Program-made: the position numbers and the translations under genes
Shown: positions 45,280 to 57,319 of the stretch, one piece after another
Position numbering within the stretch: the stretch's first letter is position 1
Layout: each line of letters begins with the position of its first letter
Assembly (NCBI GenBank): GCA_030549495.1
Contig: JAUIRK010000570.1
Coordinates: 372,001-436,000 of the forward strand
Source of the DNA: Nectonema munidae
Taxonomy: Eukaryota; Nematomorpha; Nectonematoida; Nectonematidae
DNA length: 64,000 nucleotides
Reading direction: 5' to 3'
Notes under the pieces: generated by a model
The model's input: the letters and a program-made list of their open reading frames with translations, nothing else
The model's database searches: none
What the model was told of the DNA's origin: nothing

Positions 45280-48200
45280 GTACAGAATGAAATGTCCAAG
45301 TTTAGAATGTTTCACTTTCCTGACAAATGAGAAGGAAAAAGTATTTTAAGACGTAATCTAACGCATCTTCAATTTTATATTGAAAATAATAATCAAGGAA
45401 AATCTCGGGTAAATCAAATATAAAAAACTAAAATTACCAAAACAAGCAACATTGAAGATCCAAGGATAAAGACGGCAGGGAATAAGAAAATTAAAATACA
45501 ACTTACACTATCTTGTCAGACGACAACAAAGAATCATTATTGCAAGGCAATCAACTCATTTGTATCCTTTTCTCCATCATCTCTTCGTGCGAATGAAATT
45601 GATATATCGATTTCAGCTTGTAGTGATGATACGAACAAACACGAAGCTTGAATTTTATCATTATTGACTTTTTCATTGACATCATTTCTGCCGGGTAATG
45701 AATGTCAGATATGCTCTCTTCGAAAAAAATCTTTATATCAGGAAGGGAGGGCCATACAATTTTCTTTAGTAACATTTTACAAATCAAACCTGTCAAAAAA
45801 TCCATCAAACCTGTCAATCAATGCCAAATATATAAACTTCAAAATATATTATAATTCCACATTTTTTGGCCTTATATTGTCTTCATTTATTTATAAACTA
45901 ACTTTTTGGTGATTAATTTACCAAAAATATTTTACATGTCAGTACTTTCACAGATGACATAACGCGAATCACTTTCTCTCATTATTTTAAAATAAGCTTA
46001 TACATACACAGCAAATCGAACATATTCGATTTGATTGTCAAAATATTTTCGTAACTCTATATTTAAATACCGGTTACTGTTTACTTCTGATTAATTTGTG
46101 GTCAAATATTTTTTCATTATTTTTGAACAATTTTGGTCTCATTTACCAAATTGATCTTTCTCTATTTCATCACGACGGTATTTTTGACAATATATATACA
46201 TCGGTAATGAATACTAAATTTCAATGTGGTCACAATGGCTATATATTTAGTTAATTCGACACTACATTGGCTTTTATATATTTGAGCCCAATAGATGAAA
46301 TATTTTTCTTTCTTGATATAAAAACGTTTTATCAATCTCATAAATAGGGATGCGACCAAATTTCTACTCAAAGCAACATGAGATCATGTTAGATAAAAGC
46401 CCATAAAATTAAAATTTTTATTCCTCATGAAATTTTTCAATAATAACCCTATAGATGAATTATATATTATAATATATTTACTGATAAATGATTAATTTTT
46501 ACTTACAAATTCGCTATCAGCTTGAAGTCTGTACTTTCTCCTATACTTATATGGTATCTAATTTGGCTCTATATTCTAAACTGATCTTGGCTTGGTAGCT
46601 CTACTTTCATCAGAAATTCATTTAATGCAATCAATTTTCGAAAAAACTTTTTCAGAGATTTATTTAGCTCAGAATTTAAGCGATTTCAGCACTCTTCTAT
46701 TGAAGGGAATCTTTTTGTTGATTTTGTCTTTTTTAACAATATTGTGTGGTAGTATCAGGTGATATGAACAGATATCACTCTGGATATTTGCAAAGAAATC
46801 TCTTTCAAAATTCGTGTTCTTGATGAAATCAATCATAATCCTTTTTTCAATTAGAAAAAGTTTTTCACCTTTATTATCTAAAATACTCTCTCATTCACAT
46901 CGAAGAAAAAAATTCGTCAAATTCGATTCACATTTATCAATTTTTTTCCCAGAATAGCTTCATCTTCGCATATTGGTTTCTGTCATAGTTGTAATGAATT
47001 TGAATGTTAAATGCATCGCACTTCATCAACACTGATTACGACCTCACATGATTTGGCACCATTCCAACTTCACATCACCTTTCATACAAAGCCTCACGAA
47101 ACATTTAACCTGCTTCACATTATTTTCAGTTTTTACTTTAATTATATAAATAAAAAGTAATAACACAGCACAACACCACAACCTAATCACTTCATCAAAG
47201 AAAACAAGCAAGAGGTGAAACCTTTGCGAGATCTTCACCAACTCCCAAAGCTATCAACCAGCTAATCCATAAAGGCTATCCAATAAGCCAAAGCCCGTGA
47301 AGATCGAAGACGCCTAAATTTCTCTCTTTACCATAAAGTTGTTTTCGTTCAAATTTTCGATTTTGCTGGTGCAGCAATAAAATAGTTATGGTAAATCTAT
47401 AACTGTCTGAAAATTTTCAGATCCCTTTTAGTCAATTGATGATTAAGTTATTCTAATAAGATAAAGGTTTAAAGATTTTTGATTCATAATGGTGGAGCTT
47501 CTTCTTCACGGTGATTTTGAAAATCTCAATACTAGGTTTTTACATCTTGTAATTCATTGGAAAAACATATATCTTCAGTGTAGACAAGTTACATACTTGT
47601 TTTTTGAAACTATATAGCCCCTCAAAGAACTACTATATTGACAATATAGAAGCACTTTATTAAACAAGTTACTATTTCTTTTTTTTTTATGATTACGCGT
47701 TATCATTTCAATGTGCCATCTTACTTCTCTCTACTCAAATATTTGTACTATACTAAATAACGATCGTGGGAAAAAACTTGACAAATAATTTTTTGGAGAA
47801 AACGGATTTTTAACATTTCGATTAACAATTAGTATACTTGTCAAAATTGTTCATAATTGCATTAGTTTATTTCATATATTACAACTTCAATAATTTGAAA
47901 TAAAAATTTACAGTAGATGGCGTTAAATTAAAAATTTTACACTAGTTTTTCTTTATAAGGACAAAAAAAGTTTATTTTTAGTATTTTGAATTTGAAGAAT
48001 TTTCCTGTTCCGTATGGCGAAGGTTAATGACTTTTTAAAATTTTAAAGGGTTTTCTGAATGATGTTGAAATACGAAAGGTTTTTCATATTTCTTAAATTT
48101 ATCAAAAATGCACAAAAATTCAGTTTTCAGAAATTGTTTTCCTATTTCTGGTAAATGAAATTATACGGAAAAAATGTATAGCAGAACAAAGGAGATATTG

Positions 48201-51200
48201 TCAATCAATAAGCAATTATTTTAGAGAAATAAGAGTTAGTTTTTCAACTTAAAACACATGGGCCTTGTTTTAGAGAGGCGGACAAGATTACAAAAAGAGA
48301 ACTTTTTTGGTTCGAGGACTATATTTTGTTCCCTCTTCTTTTTAGACTTTTCTTCTTGCCTCTAATTTTTAAATTTATTTGGAAAGTTTACAAAATAAAA
48401 ACTATGAGTCCATTCTTATTTCTATTATGTTTAGATTAGAAAAATAAAAATGTTTCTTAAATTTATCAATCTTAAACTTTCAACTCAAATCATAATGCAG
48501 CTTTTTTCCAACAGAAAATGACTTTTAAGAAAAAGAGTGAAAGATGTACCGCGTATAAATAAGTTAGAAAATTCTTTTCATAAAAATGATATGCCCCCTC
48601 ACATTTCCAATACAAAGATAGATCACTAAGCTAGATTCTAATCGTTGGCAAGGCGTTTCCTCTATTTTTCGTTATATGGAGGTTTTCGATGACTTTAAAG
48701 TAATTAAAAATAATTTGTTACTTATTTCCAATCGAAGAAATTATTATCAAGGGAGTATGAATACAATAAGTTTCGTTATTTCAAAAATTTCGCTGTCTTA
48801 TTTTTTAAATTAATAATAATTTAGCCATTTCCTCATTATTATAATTCCAACCCTTGGATAAAAATTCTCTACTGTAAGTTATATAAAAAAAATAATAAGA
48901 AAAAATATGCAAAAAATTAGTTTTGAAAAACTTCGTCCTAAAATTGAATAATCAGAAACTAGCAAATTCATAATTGAAAAAAACCTCTAAAAATGTTTTT
49001 TCATTTCCTAGTTATATAATAACATTTTAAAACTCACCTTTTCTTGTTAATAAGAGTCACACCTGCAATTATAATAATATTTAAAATTTTAATAATTTGA
49101 ACGAGTGGGGACTTTATTTAACTCATTTGATATCAGAAAAAACAAGAGACATTCAATTTATTAAAAGTAAAACTACTCCAAAAGCCAGAAATCGTCTACG
49201 CTCCTAAAAATGACCGTGGGATCAAATAGGTTAAAAATATAGTTTTTGGAATGTTCTTAAAACTTGAATTTTATAATATTTGTATCATTGATAAGAATAG
49301 AAGATTTTTACGACCGTTCTTCTCTTCGGATTTTGTCGGTATCTCATCAAAGGGAAGATTAATCTTCCAAAGCTGGACAGATGGTAAGGATAGTCACGAT
49401 AGGGAATCAAACCCAGACCATTTGGATCGAGACCCTACTCTCCTAACACTAAGCCATCTGCCAACAGGTTTTCATGGAAAGCTTTTCTACTTTGTAAACA
49501 TTTTAATTCCGCATCTTTTGTGATTTTCAAAACAGGTTAGCTTTTTTCATTCATATCAGAAGAAAATTAAACATAACAAGCATTACGCAAATTTTGGGTG
49601 AAAGTTGTAGGAAGCAGAAAATCAGAAGTGTTCAATTAGAGTAAGAAAGTAGATTTATATTTGAGCTTATAATTGTATGATACTTTTAGAAATGTAGCAA
49701 ATCGTCAACAAAATAGATTACGTGTATTAAATTTTTGGATTTAATTGTATATTTATATCATTTATAAACCATAAAAAAAATTATGTGTGATGAAATAACA
49801 AAAAATTATTTCCTAAAAAAGCTTTCTATTTGATTGTTTGATACTTTTAGAAAAAGTTAATGTTAAAAAATGGAAAATGTACAATTAATTTCTTACAAAA
49901 TGCATTTCATTCCAACTTGGTTTCGAACGCTAATGCACTTAAGCAAACGCTTCTAGCAAATATTGAAGTAATTGCATGTTTTGTATATGCGCCCAGTCTA
50001 GCGTATATAAGTGAAATGCGGTAAAAGAAACTTACAACACACACTAGACAGAAAGATTAATAATGATTTCAAAAATACTTGAATAAAATGGGAAATATCT
50101 TCGTATATCATTTGATAATGGATTATTATAAATTAGAGCATACTTTTTGTATTAACAAACAAAATCATCAAATGATTTATTCTACATCATCTTGTATATG
50201 ATATAAATCTTAGTGAATTAAAATTACGTGCATTTACTTTCATTTCGGCGCTCCTTTAAAAAATCTTGGAGTTACTTCCTCCTCATCCCTCTCTTATTCT
50301 CATTTTGTTTTGAAAGCTTCATTAGTGGACGCTTTTGAAAAGTGAACACTTTTTTAAAGTCCCACTCTATTCTTTGAAGCTAACAGGTCTATATAATGAA
50401 TATTTTTTGAGTCGATAGGCTGTGAAATATAAAAAGCAAGGTTTTAGTGATATTTAACTTTTTTTATCGAAGCTATAATTGGTTGTTGTTGCTGACCACC
50501 AGATTAGGCTATCTCAAAATCAGCTTAATGAGTCAGTCCAAAAATCATTTTATCTGAGTGAACACTTTTCACTCGAAAAATGCTCACAGGGTTACACTTT
50601 CGCATCAGAAGAGACAGTATTGATAACTCACTTTTTACTTCAAAAAATACATCTAAAAATGGGACCGACTTTTCACAGCAAAAAACCAAAATGTAGAAAA
50701 TTTTAGTAAAATACATCAAAAACATTTAAAAAAATCTTTAAACATTATAAATCTGTTAAATCTGCATTGTAAGATCATTAAAAATTTTATGGTGGCGGTG
50801 GGTGCTTTAAAAGAGGGGGGGGGGCTTTTAAGAAAAATCATCATAACTATGTGATTATTATTAATGTAGTAGTTGGACTTTTAAGGGTACTTCGTATTAC
50901 ATTGAATTTCTGATAAATTTCTATTCACAAAAATAACTACTTCATATAAACTGGAAGGTAAATAAATATAAAAGATCGATATTTCATTTTAAGATAAGAC
51001 TCAATGCCCCCCCCTCTGAATACTCCACTGTCATACTATGTGGAACTGGAAAATTGTTTTTAAGAACTTATAATAAAAACAAGAAAAATCGGTTAGCTCA
51101 ATTAATTGATATCGCTATTACAATATGGAGGAGGTTACTAAGAACGGAGTTATTAAAAACATTATATGATTGCCCCTCTAAGTTGAGAAACAATGTTGTG

Positions 51201-52200
51201 GGTATTATGATTGTAATTTTATAAAAATAGGAATAAATAAATAAAAGAAAGAATTTATTTAAAATTTTTTAATTTGAATTTTTGGCGTATTCAATTTCTT
51301 CAATTTTAAAATAATATAAATTGCAAATTTTATTCAAAAAAAAAATTATAGAAACATAAATAAAAAGTATAATAAAAACTTTGTTAACAAAAATTAGCGT
51401 ATTAAATCCCCCTTTGAAATTTCTATAATCCCTGCTCTTCTTTGAAACCACTGCTTTATCGAGACATGTTTGAAGAATTGTTTCAATTTTTAGATTTAAA
51501 AATATTGAAAGTTTTAGAACTAGAACATGTGTTATATGAATATATAAAAGGATAGCTTAGACACCTCGCAAAGGATGTACTGTGTAATCGATCAATTTAA
51601 AAGTTTAATGAAACATTGACAATATTTTATCACTATAAATATTTGCAAATCAAGAGTACAAGTTAAAATTATTTTAATAAAAATATTAGGTTTTTTGAAA
51701 AAATTAAGCTCAAAATAATAATAATAATCAAAATTGAAATTCAATGATTTTTAATTTCTGTTATATTTTTATCATCGTTGTTGCGTAATCGTTATGTTAT
51801 AAATACAAATTGTTACAAAAACTAGAGCAAATAGCTAAGGAATTTTTTTTCAGTGCTTTCATTTCTATACAACTTTTACCTAACACATCACGAAATTGTT
51901 ACAATTATTGCCATCATTAATGATTATTACAATGATGGCAAATTTTACAATAATATAAAATTTGAAGTAAATATTTATTCACTTTGTATTTTAGTTATAT
52001 ATAATTTCTACAAATCAAATAATTTTTTCTTAATTGTTTTAAGATATCGTTTTCTGTCAATCTTGAAAAAACAAGTAAAACTCATCACTGCTACTGTTCC
52101 AAGAATAAAGCCGAATAGCATTTTGTGAAGTTTGAACTTAAAAAGAAGTAGGAAAACACTTCAAAATAAAGTTAAACTACAAAGATAAAATACTTGAAAG
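45280..52200. other. Long gene-poor AT-rich stretch
   Basis: No exon of either host gene is seen. Candidate small features are a tRNA-like sequence at 49330-49475 and a G-run/poly-C pair at 50812-50824 and 51006-51013 that may be ends of a small hAT (inverse of the right end CAGTGGAGTATTCAGAGGGG). Several AT-rich frames (47044-47241, 50479-50706, 51853-52128) match nothing I know. Confidence 0.4.
49330..49475 (-). repeat. tRNA-derived SINE or tRNA pseudogene
   Basis: Minus strand: GGCAGATGGCTTAGTGTTAG, which contains a good pol III A box (TGGCTTAGTGTTAGG), then GGTCTGGGTTTGATTCCC, a B box (GGGTTTGATTCCC) about 35 bp later. The T-arm stem pairs (GGG/CCC), but the acceptor stem does not close, so it is not a functional tRNA. 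Confidence 0.5.
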
Positions 52201-52203
52201 AAA

Positions 52204-52209
52204 TTTATT
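52204..52209 (-). terminator. Candidate poly(A) signal of the ABC transporter gene
   Basis: AATAAA on the minus strand about 160 nt after the stop codon. Confidence 0.45.
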
Positions 52210-52370
52210 TCATATTTTTTATATATTTGATCAGATAAAATGTCAAAAAAATAGACAATTAAAATAAAACCAAAAATCCCTTATTGCAAATATTAAAGCC
52301 TTCATAAAGATAGGTAGTAAGTGAAACAAGCATCGCGATGTAAAGGGCGAGCTGAGGCCTTCCATCAAAT

Positions 52371-52470
52371 TCAATTAGAAGGGGAATCTTTACTTTTGTT
52401 GTCATCTTTGATCTGTTGCTCCATCCACATGCCAAAATAAATCCCCTCTTGGGACATGAGCTCCTCATGT
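52371..52470 (-). CDS. ABCB6: ABCB6/HMT-1-like transporter, last coding exon
   Basis: The acceptor is TTTTCTTATCGCAG at 52471. The first A completes the Arg codon left as AG by the 60504 exon. Spliced reading is ERGR+HEELMSQEGIYFGMWMEQQ and IKDDNKSKDSPSN, with TGA at 52373-52371. The pattern RGRHEELL-x-GGxYxxMWxxQ is the C-terminal end of the nucleotide-binding domain in ABCB6/ABCB7-type half transporters. The short polar tail is unremarkable. Phase, splice site and motif agree, and the candidate poly(A) signal follows within about 160 nt. Confidence 0.88.
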
Positions 52471-52596
52471 CTGCGATAAGAAAAATATGGATACATCATG
52501 TGTTAGTATTGAAAACATCAAATATAAATTTAAAATGTAGTTTAACTAGTGGAGCATCAGCACGTGAACCCATTAATGACCAATGTTCCTCTAGAG

Positions 52597-52899
52597 CAGG
52601 GGTCGGCAAAGTGGTTGATATCGACACCTGGCGGTCGATAACAGATCTTTAGGGGTCGATAAGATAGACAAACTATTGTGATATGCTTTTTTTTACTTTA
52701 TAGTAGTAATAAATCTCCTTTTTCTTTAAAAACATAGCTTAGGACATTGTATAGTATAGGATATATGAAACATTTTTGGTTTGTATTTTTTCTCTTAATT
52801 GTTGGACATTGATTAATGTTTTTATGAAACATTTCTATGTGTCGAAGTGAAGACAAATGTTCTATGGGGTCGACGGTTAAAAAAGTTTACCAATCCCTG
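52597..52899. mobile_element. hAT-type MITE inserted in a palindrome
   Basis: Left end CAGGGGTCGGCAAAGTGG; right end (inverse) CAGGGATTGGTAAACTTT. Flanks CTCTAGAG (52589-52596) and GTCTAGAG (52900-52907), seven of eight identical. Length is 303 bp. Removing it restores ATGTTCCTCTAGAGGAACAT, a perfect palindrome. Confidence 0.85.
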
Positions 52900-53210
52900 G
52901 TCTAGAGGAACATAATAAAAATGAATTTTTTTCAATAAAAAAGTGATTTGTAATATAGGTTCTTCTTGTCGTTAAAAAAGAAAAATTATTTTAATTTTCT
53001 TGTTAAAATTTTTCATCAAACAAGATACTTTTGTCATTTTTAAAGGTGTTCAAAAACTTAAATTTTGAAAAGAATTACTTTATTTATACAAAACTAAATT
53101 ATTTAATACATTTAAAGCCTTCTATAATAACTGAAAAAAATGTATTAATAATCGATTTTGAGTTGAAAAAGTTAAAAAATTATAGAAAAAATTATGATGT
53201 TCCTCTATAG

Positions 53211-55424
53211 CAGGGTTTCCCAACCTTTTTGTTGCTGTGTACCACTCATGGACTTATTCTGTAGGTACGTACCACCTAACTTTAACGAGTAGTTTTTGAC
53301 CATAAAAGAAGTATACTAAAAGGTTAACATACACAATAACATATAAATATAATACAGGTAAACGAATTCGCAATTAAAAAATATACAAAACTTAACTTAA
53401 ATTATTTGCACATGTGCATCACAAAGCATAAACAAGCAAAATATTTACTTATCGACCAATAAGTACTCACTCGTAAGTCAATGCGATGGCTGGAGTTGCT
53501 TTTCTTCTTCTAGTTTTGCAAGCCGTGGAGATATTATGCTCACACAACATCGGAAATTGTGTTCTGGGTTTACGAAACGATTTCTTGCCTTCGATTTGAT
53601 TGTAAGAAAGGTAGAAAACTCTTGTTCGCATTCCCATGTCGTTGGAAATATGAGAAGCTGAGGAATGGCTTTTCACTAGTGACGGATAGGAGGGACTTAC
53701 ATTTAACCAGAAGTTGGCCAATTTATGATTTTAACCTTCGTGGCACTGCAAATCGATGAGTTCTTCTTGTTCACCAGTTCCCACTGTGAGATCACCAATG
53801 TTAATAGTAGTGAATGGATACCGAATGTAAGTGCATCACGATCATTAAATAAGTACTGCCTGATTTCATCTTTCAACAGAAGGAGATCTTTGGTGATCTC
53901 TTGACCAAATGCAATACTAGCCCCCCCTCCTCAAGTGACGCCACATTCTCACCCATTCCAAACGGTCTGTTCCCAATCCACAAATCGAGCTTTCGAGTAA
54001 ATGCAGTCAATTTGATTGAGAAAACAATGATGTTATTTCAGCGCTTTGAGAACAATGAAATGATACATGACTCCAAAAATATCTGACAGATAGGCAAGGT
54101 AAAGAATGAAGTTTTCATCTTCAAGGATCTTAAGAACTTCGTGATCTTTTGTTTGGAAAAACTGAAGCAGCTCCTTTCTCAGCACCAAAAGGAGCATAGT
54201 GGTATTCCCTCGAGACAGACACCTCACTTCCGTATGAAAATCAATGACGTGTATTCTGATCCGATATCCTTACAGATGACCTTGAAGAGACGACTATTTA
54301 GGGCAGATGTCATAATGTAGTTTACACAGAAGTGACAGATGGAGATACTCCTTACACCCGAGCTTGGAACCCAGATTTTCTCCCAAGCATAACAGAAGCG
54401 CCTTCAGTTGTGCAACCTACTATCTTGGTCCATTGGAGACCATTTTCTTTGAAAAAGTTTTCATAAGCTCGAACACGTCTTCTCCTTTTGCTGTAGTTGT
54501 CATTTCATTGGTCAAGAGTAATTCACTTTGAATTGCATCCTTAGTAGCATAACGCACATATACCAGAAGCTGTCGCAGTTTGAAACGTCCGTTGATTCGT
54601 CCAGTTGTATTGCAAATCCATATTTTGAGCCCGGTACTTCCGTAATGACTGGTTCATTAATAACAGTAGACATTTCTTTAATACACCTCTGTATCGTTTT
54701 ATTTGACACTGCTTCATCAACGATGCCATGCTTCACCATTTGTTGTGGAAGGCTTTTATTTCTTCGCCAAAAAAGTGCAATTTGACAGGAGGCTGCCACA
54801 ATACCAACCGACTGCTCATATTACTTCCTCGTTTTGTCTAGTCGTTTTTCTCAAGTCGCTTAAAATAATTAGGATCGCGGTCTTTCTAGTCTGGATTTTG
54901 GAGATGGCGTTGTAAAAGGCTTCATTGATGCATTTGATAATGTCTTCATACACACCACACACCGTGGCACAGATTTTTCCCTATTCTTCAATTCATAGAA
55001 CCAAAATTAATATATTGATCGCTATACTGTCGTTTGGGCATTTGATTTAACACTAGAATAATCTGAAATAAAACTAAAAGTTGCTTTTTAATATATTGAA
55101 TATATATAATAATTTACATAATAATCGATAAAAATAAATAATCACAAAGATGGTAAGTTAATTAATCACAACACTGTACCTACTAAGTCAACAGAATGTG
55201 TGTGCATGCTACATTATACGCATATGCACATATTTACATGTATTACAGTTGAGGAACTAAAGAAAAGGAACTTTAGCCAAATTCACAGTACACTACATTT
55301 CTCTGTGTGGGAATTTCTGTGAAAACAAGGACTTTTTTTGAATTTTTGAAAAACATCTCGCGTACCACTTGGAAGGCTTTCCCGTACCACCAGGGGTACG
55401 CGTACCACAGGTTGGGAACCCCTG
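53211..55424 (-). mobile_element. hAT transposon, dead, inserted in a second palindrome
   Basis: Ends CAGGGTTTCCCAACCT and (inverse of right) CAGGGGTTCCCAACCT; exact CTCTATAG duplications (53203-53210, 55425-55432). Length is 2,214 bp. The transposase remnant is on the minus strand. The empty site reads ATGTTCCTCTATAGGAACAT, an almost perfect palindrome like the one hit by the MITE 300 bp away. Confidence 0.93.
53467..55010 (-). pseudogene. hAT transposase remnant (ZBED5/SCAND3-like)
   Basis: The minus strand from about 55010 has a BED-like start CVVCMKTLSNASMKP. Next come VAASCQIALFWRRNKSLPQQ, YGFAIQLDESTDVSN (the first catalytic block, about 54630-54590), MRCLSRGNTTMLLLVLRKE (about 54227-54170), DHEVLKILEDENFILYLAYL and, near 53721, MANFWLNVSPSYPSL. 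The motif order matches the element at 28536-31364, but sequences and termini differ enough to be another family. The frame is broken in several places. Confidence 0.82.
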
Positions 55425-55439
55425 CTCTATAGGAACATT

Positions 55440-57060
55440 GGACTCGAACACTACTTTTAAAAATAGAAAAGTTATTTTCAAATTGCTTTCCTAAAAAACA
55501 ACAAGTAAGTTTTCTATTTATTTTGAATGATAAACATAAAAAAAGTGTGGATGTAAACGAACTTTACACTGAAAGCACATTTTTGTTGTGTTTTTTTACA
55601 GAAAAGACACCTTCCTTGAGTAAGAGCTGGAATGGGATGATGTAAATAACTTTTTAAATTTTCTATGCGTTTTCCACTTGAACCTGAAGTTTTTTATTGC
55701 TGCTTTAGAGAACAGCAAACTAACAATGTCTTTTGTGAACTCAAGTAAGTCTTTTTATGAAGTTGATTTCAGTTGCAAGTAAAGTTTCCATGATGATACA
55801 ACAGACAAACATAGACAATTGAGAAACAGATGCCAATACCATTTTTTAAAATGGATGTTGGGACGATACTCACTTACAAATCTGTCAAGCAAATCCCCTC
55901 CACCCATGCTAGAATTTTATAAATTAAAACCATCTGGAAAAGAAAAAAAATTGTTTTTTTCTTTCTGGCTATATTTTCTGATCTTATCCACTTTATCTAA
56001 ATAGCAAAAATCGGAAGCTAGATACACAACTCGATTATCCAACCATTGAACAATCGAAACTTCCCCATCGCAAAATGCTTCAAAAAATCTCCTACTTTTT
56101 TCTTTTTTATAATGTTCGATTTGATGAAAGGACACCTTGACATTCAGGTTTCTCTGATTGTAAGATGAAAAAATTATCAAAAATTTAATGGCTTTCGAAG
56201 CCACACCATCTTCAGAACTTAGAGGCAAATTCTTTTCTTTTCTATCTAAAGCACCAGTGTATGTGACAAAAAGAAGTTTGGATCAAGCCATTACACAATT
56301 TTAATAACCAAATGTGATTGGCTTACCTTTCATATATATTTTAGATGAATTTCTACCATAGTAGAGTACCATTTGTTCATCGATGGGAAATTTTTCTGAG
56401 AAAATTCCAAAGTGTTTTAGGGATTTATTGAGAAGATTTTTGAGTGGTCTTATTTGGACAGTTTATCATTTGTTGTCGTTATTGGAAAAATGTAAACATG
56501 ACTTGATATCCTCCAATCGCTTCCTTGACATCTGATTGGCAACTATACTACACTATATCGTCATCTTTTCGCCAATACATTCTTTGCCTTGGTCGTGAAT
56601 TATAACCTGATAGAAGAATTCCAAGAAATTTTTTGAGTTCTTTATTGAAAATTTTCTCGAATAAAGAAATTGGCTCAGCATATATAAGATCAGGAAATTT
56701 TGAAGTTAAAGGTAATAATTCATCATGCTTCATTGGGAAAATCTTTATTTTTTCCATTTCGGAATTTATTTCTTGACTTTTTTGATGTTTGTTGAAAATT
56801 CTTGAAGACTTTTAAGATCCTGAAACATCATTTGGGAGTTTTTCAAGATTAACCCAGTTTTCTTCATCTTCTTCAACATCAGTTACTTGTCCATCATTTG
56901 AATCTGGAGGAAATCAAGAGCATCCTTCAGAGTTAAAATTTGATAAAAATCATCGCAAGAAGACATTAGAAATAAGCTTTGCTGCTAAAAATCCCAGATG
57001 ATGTGAAGCAATCAATTAAAAATGATTCATTTGTCTTTGAAGATGCGCCTGAAGCACGTA
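55440..57060 (-). pseudogene. piggyBac transposase, broken
   Basis: The minus strand has an acidic Asp/Glu-rich N-terminal region (about 56940-56830), then LISLFEKIFNKELKKFLGIL-type sequence with SGYNSRPRQRMYWRKDDDI (about 56650-56560), the start of DDE_Tnp_1_7. Later, WLDNRVVYLASDF and KVDKIRKYSQKEKNNFFSF (about 56040-55930) match the block before GVDLLD. Stops and frame changes occur between the blocks. It is a different family member from the copies at 23444 and 43300, as shared blocks differ in sequence. Confidence 0.8.
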
Positions 57061-57319
57061 TGATGACAGCAGCATATTAGTCCAATGTTCTTGTAGAGAG
57101 GAACATTCATTATATCAAACTTATAAAAAAAGAAAACAATATGCGTGCATTTGTTTACTTCTTTCAAATAAAGTTAGTTCGTTTTATACCTTTTTTCGAT
57201 TTATTATTTAATAATTTTTAGCTCATTGGTCATTAATCGCGCGAATCGCTATAGTAAAATGTGCGCATAAAATTAAAATTGACCTCAGGTACCTTTTAAC
57301 TTTTATAATCAGTATACAG

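Larger units (their letters stand above)
52569..57240 (-). mobile_element. piggyBac-type composite carrying two hAT insertions
   Basis: The left end is CCCATTAATGACCAATG after TGAA; the right end (inverse) is CGCGATTAATGACCAATG. Both resemble the piggyBac-type ends seen elsewhere, with decayed TTAA. Subtracting the two hATs and their duplications leaves about 2.1 kb, a normal piggyBac size. Three palindromic ATGTTCC..GGAACAT sites lie at about 52581, 53196 and 57085. The first two are each split by a hAT. The second and third are inverted around the transposase, so it could instead be two adjoining elements. Confidence 0.55.

Noticed and set aside
49330-49475. Functional tRNA gene
   Set aside because: The acceptor stem does not pair and the anticodon stem is poor; kept only as a SINE or pseudogene.
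52416-52652. Plus-strand open frame overlapping the final ABC transporter exon
   Set aside because: It is the antisense shadow of the exon plus the piggyBac/hAT ends.
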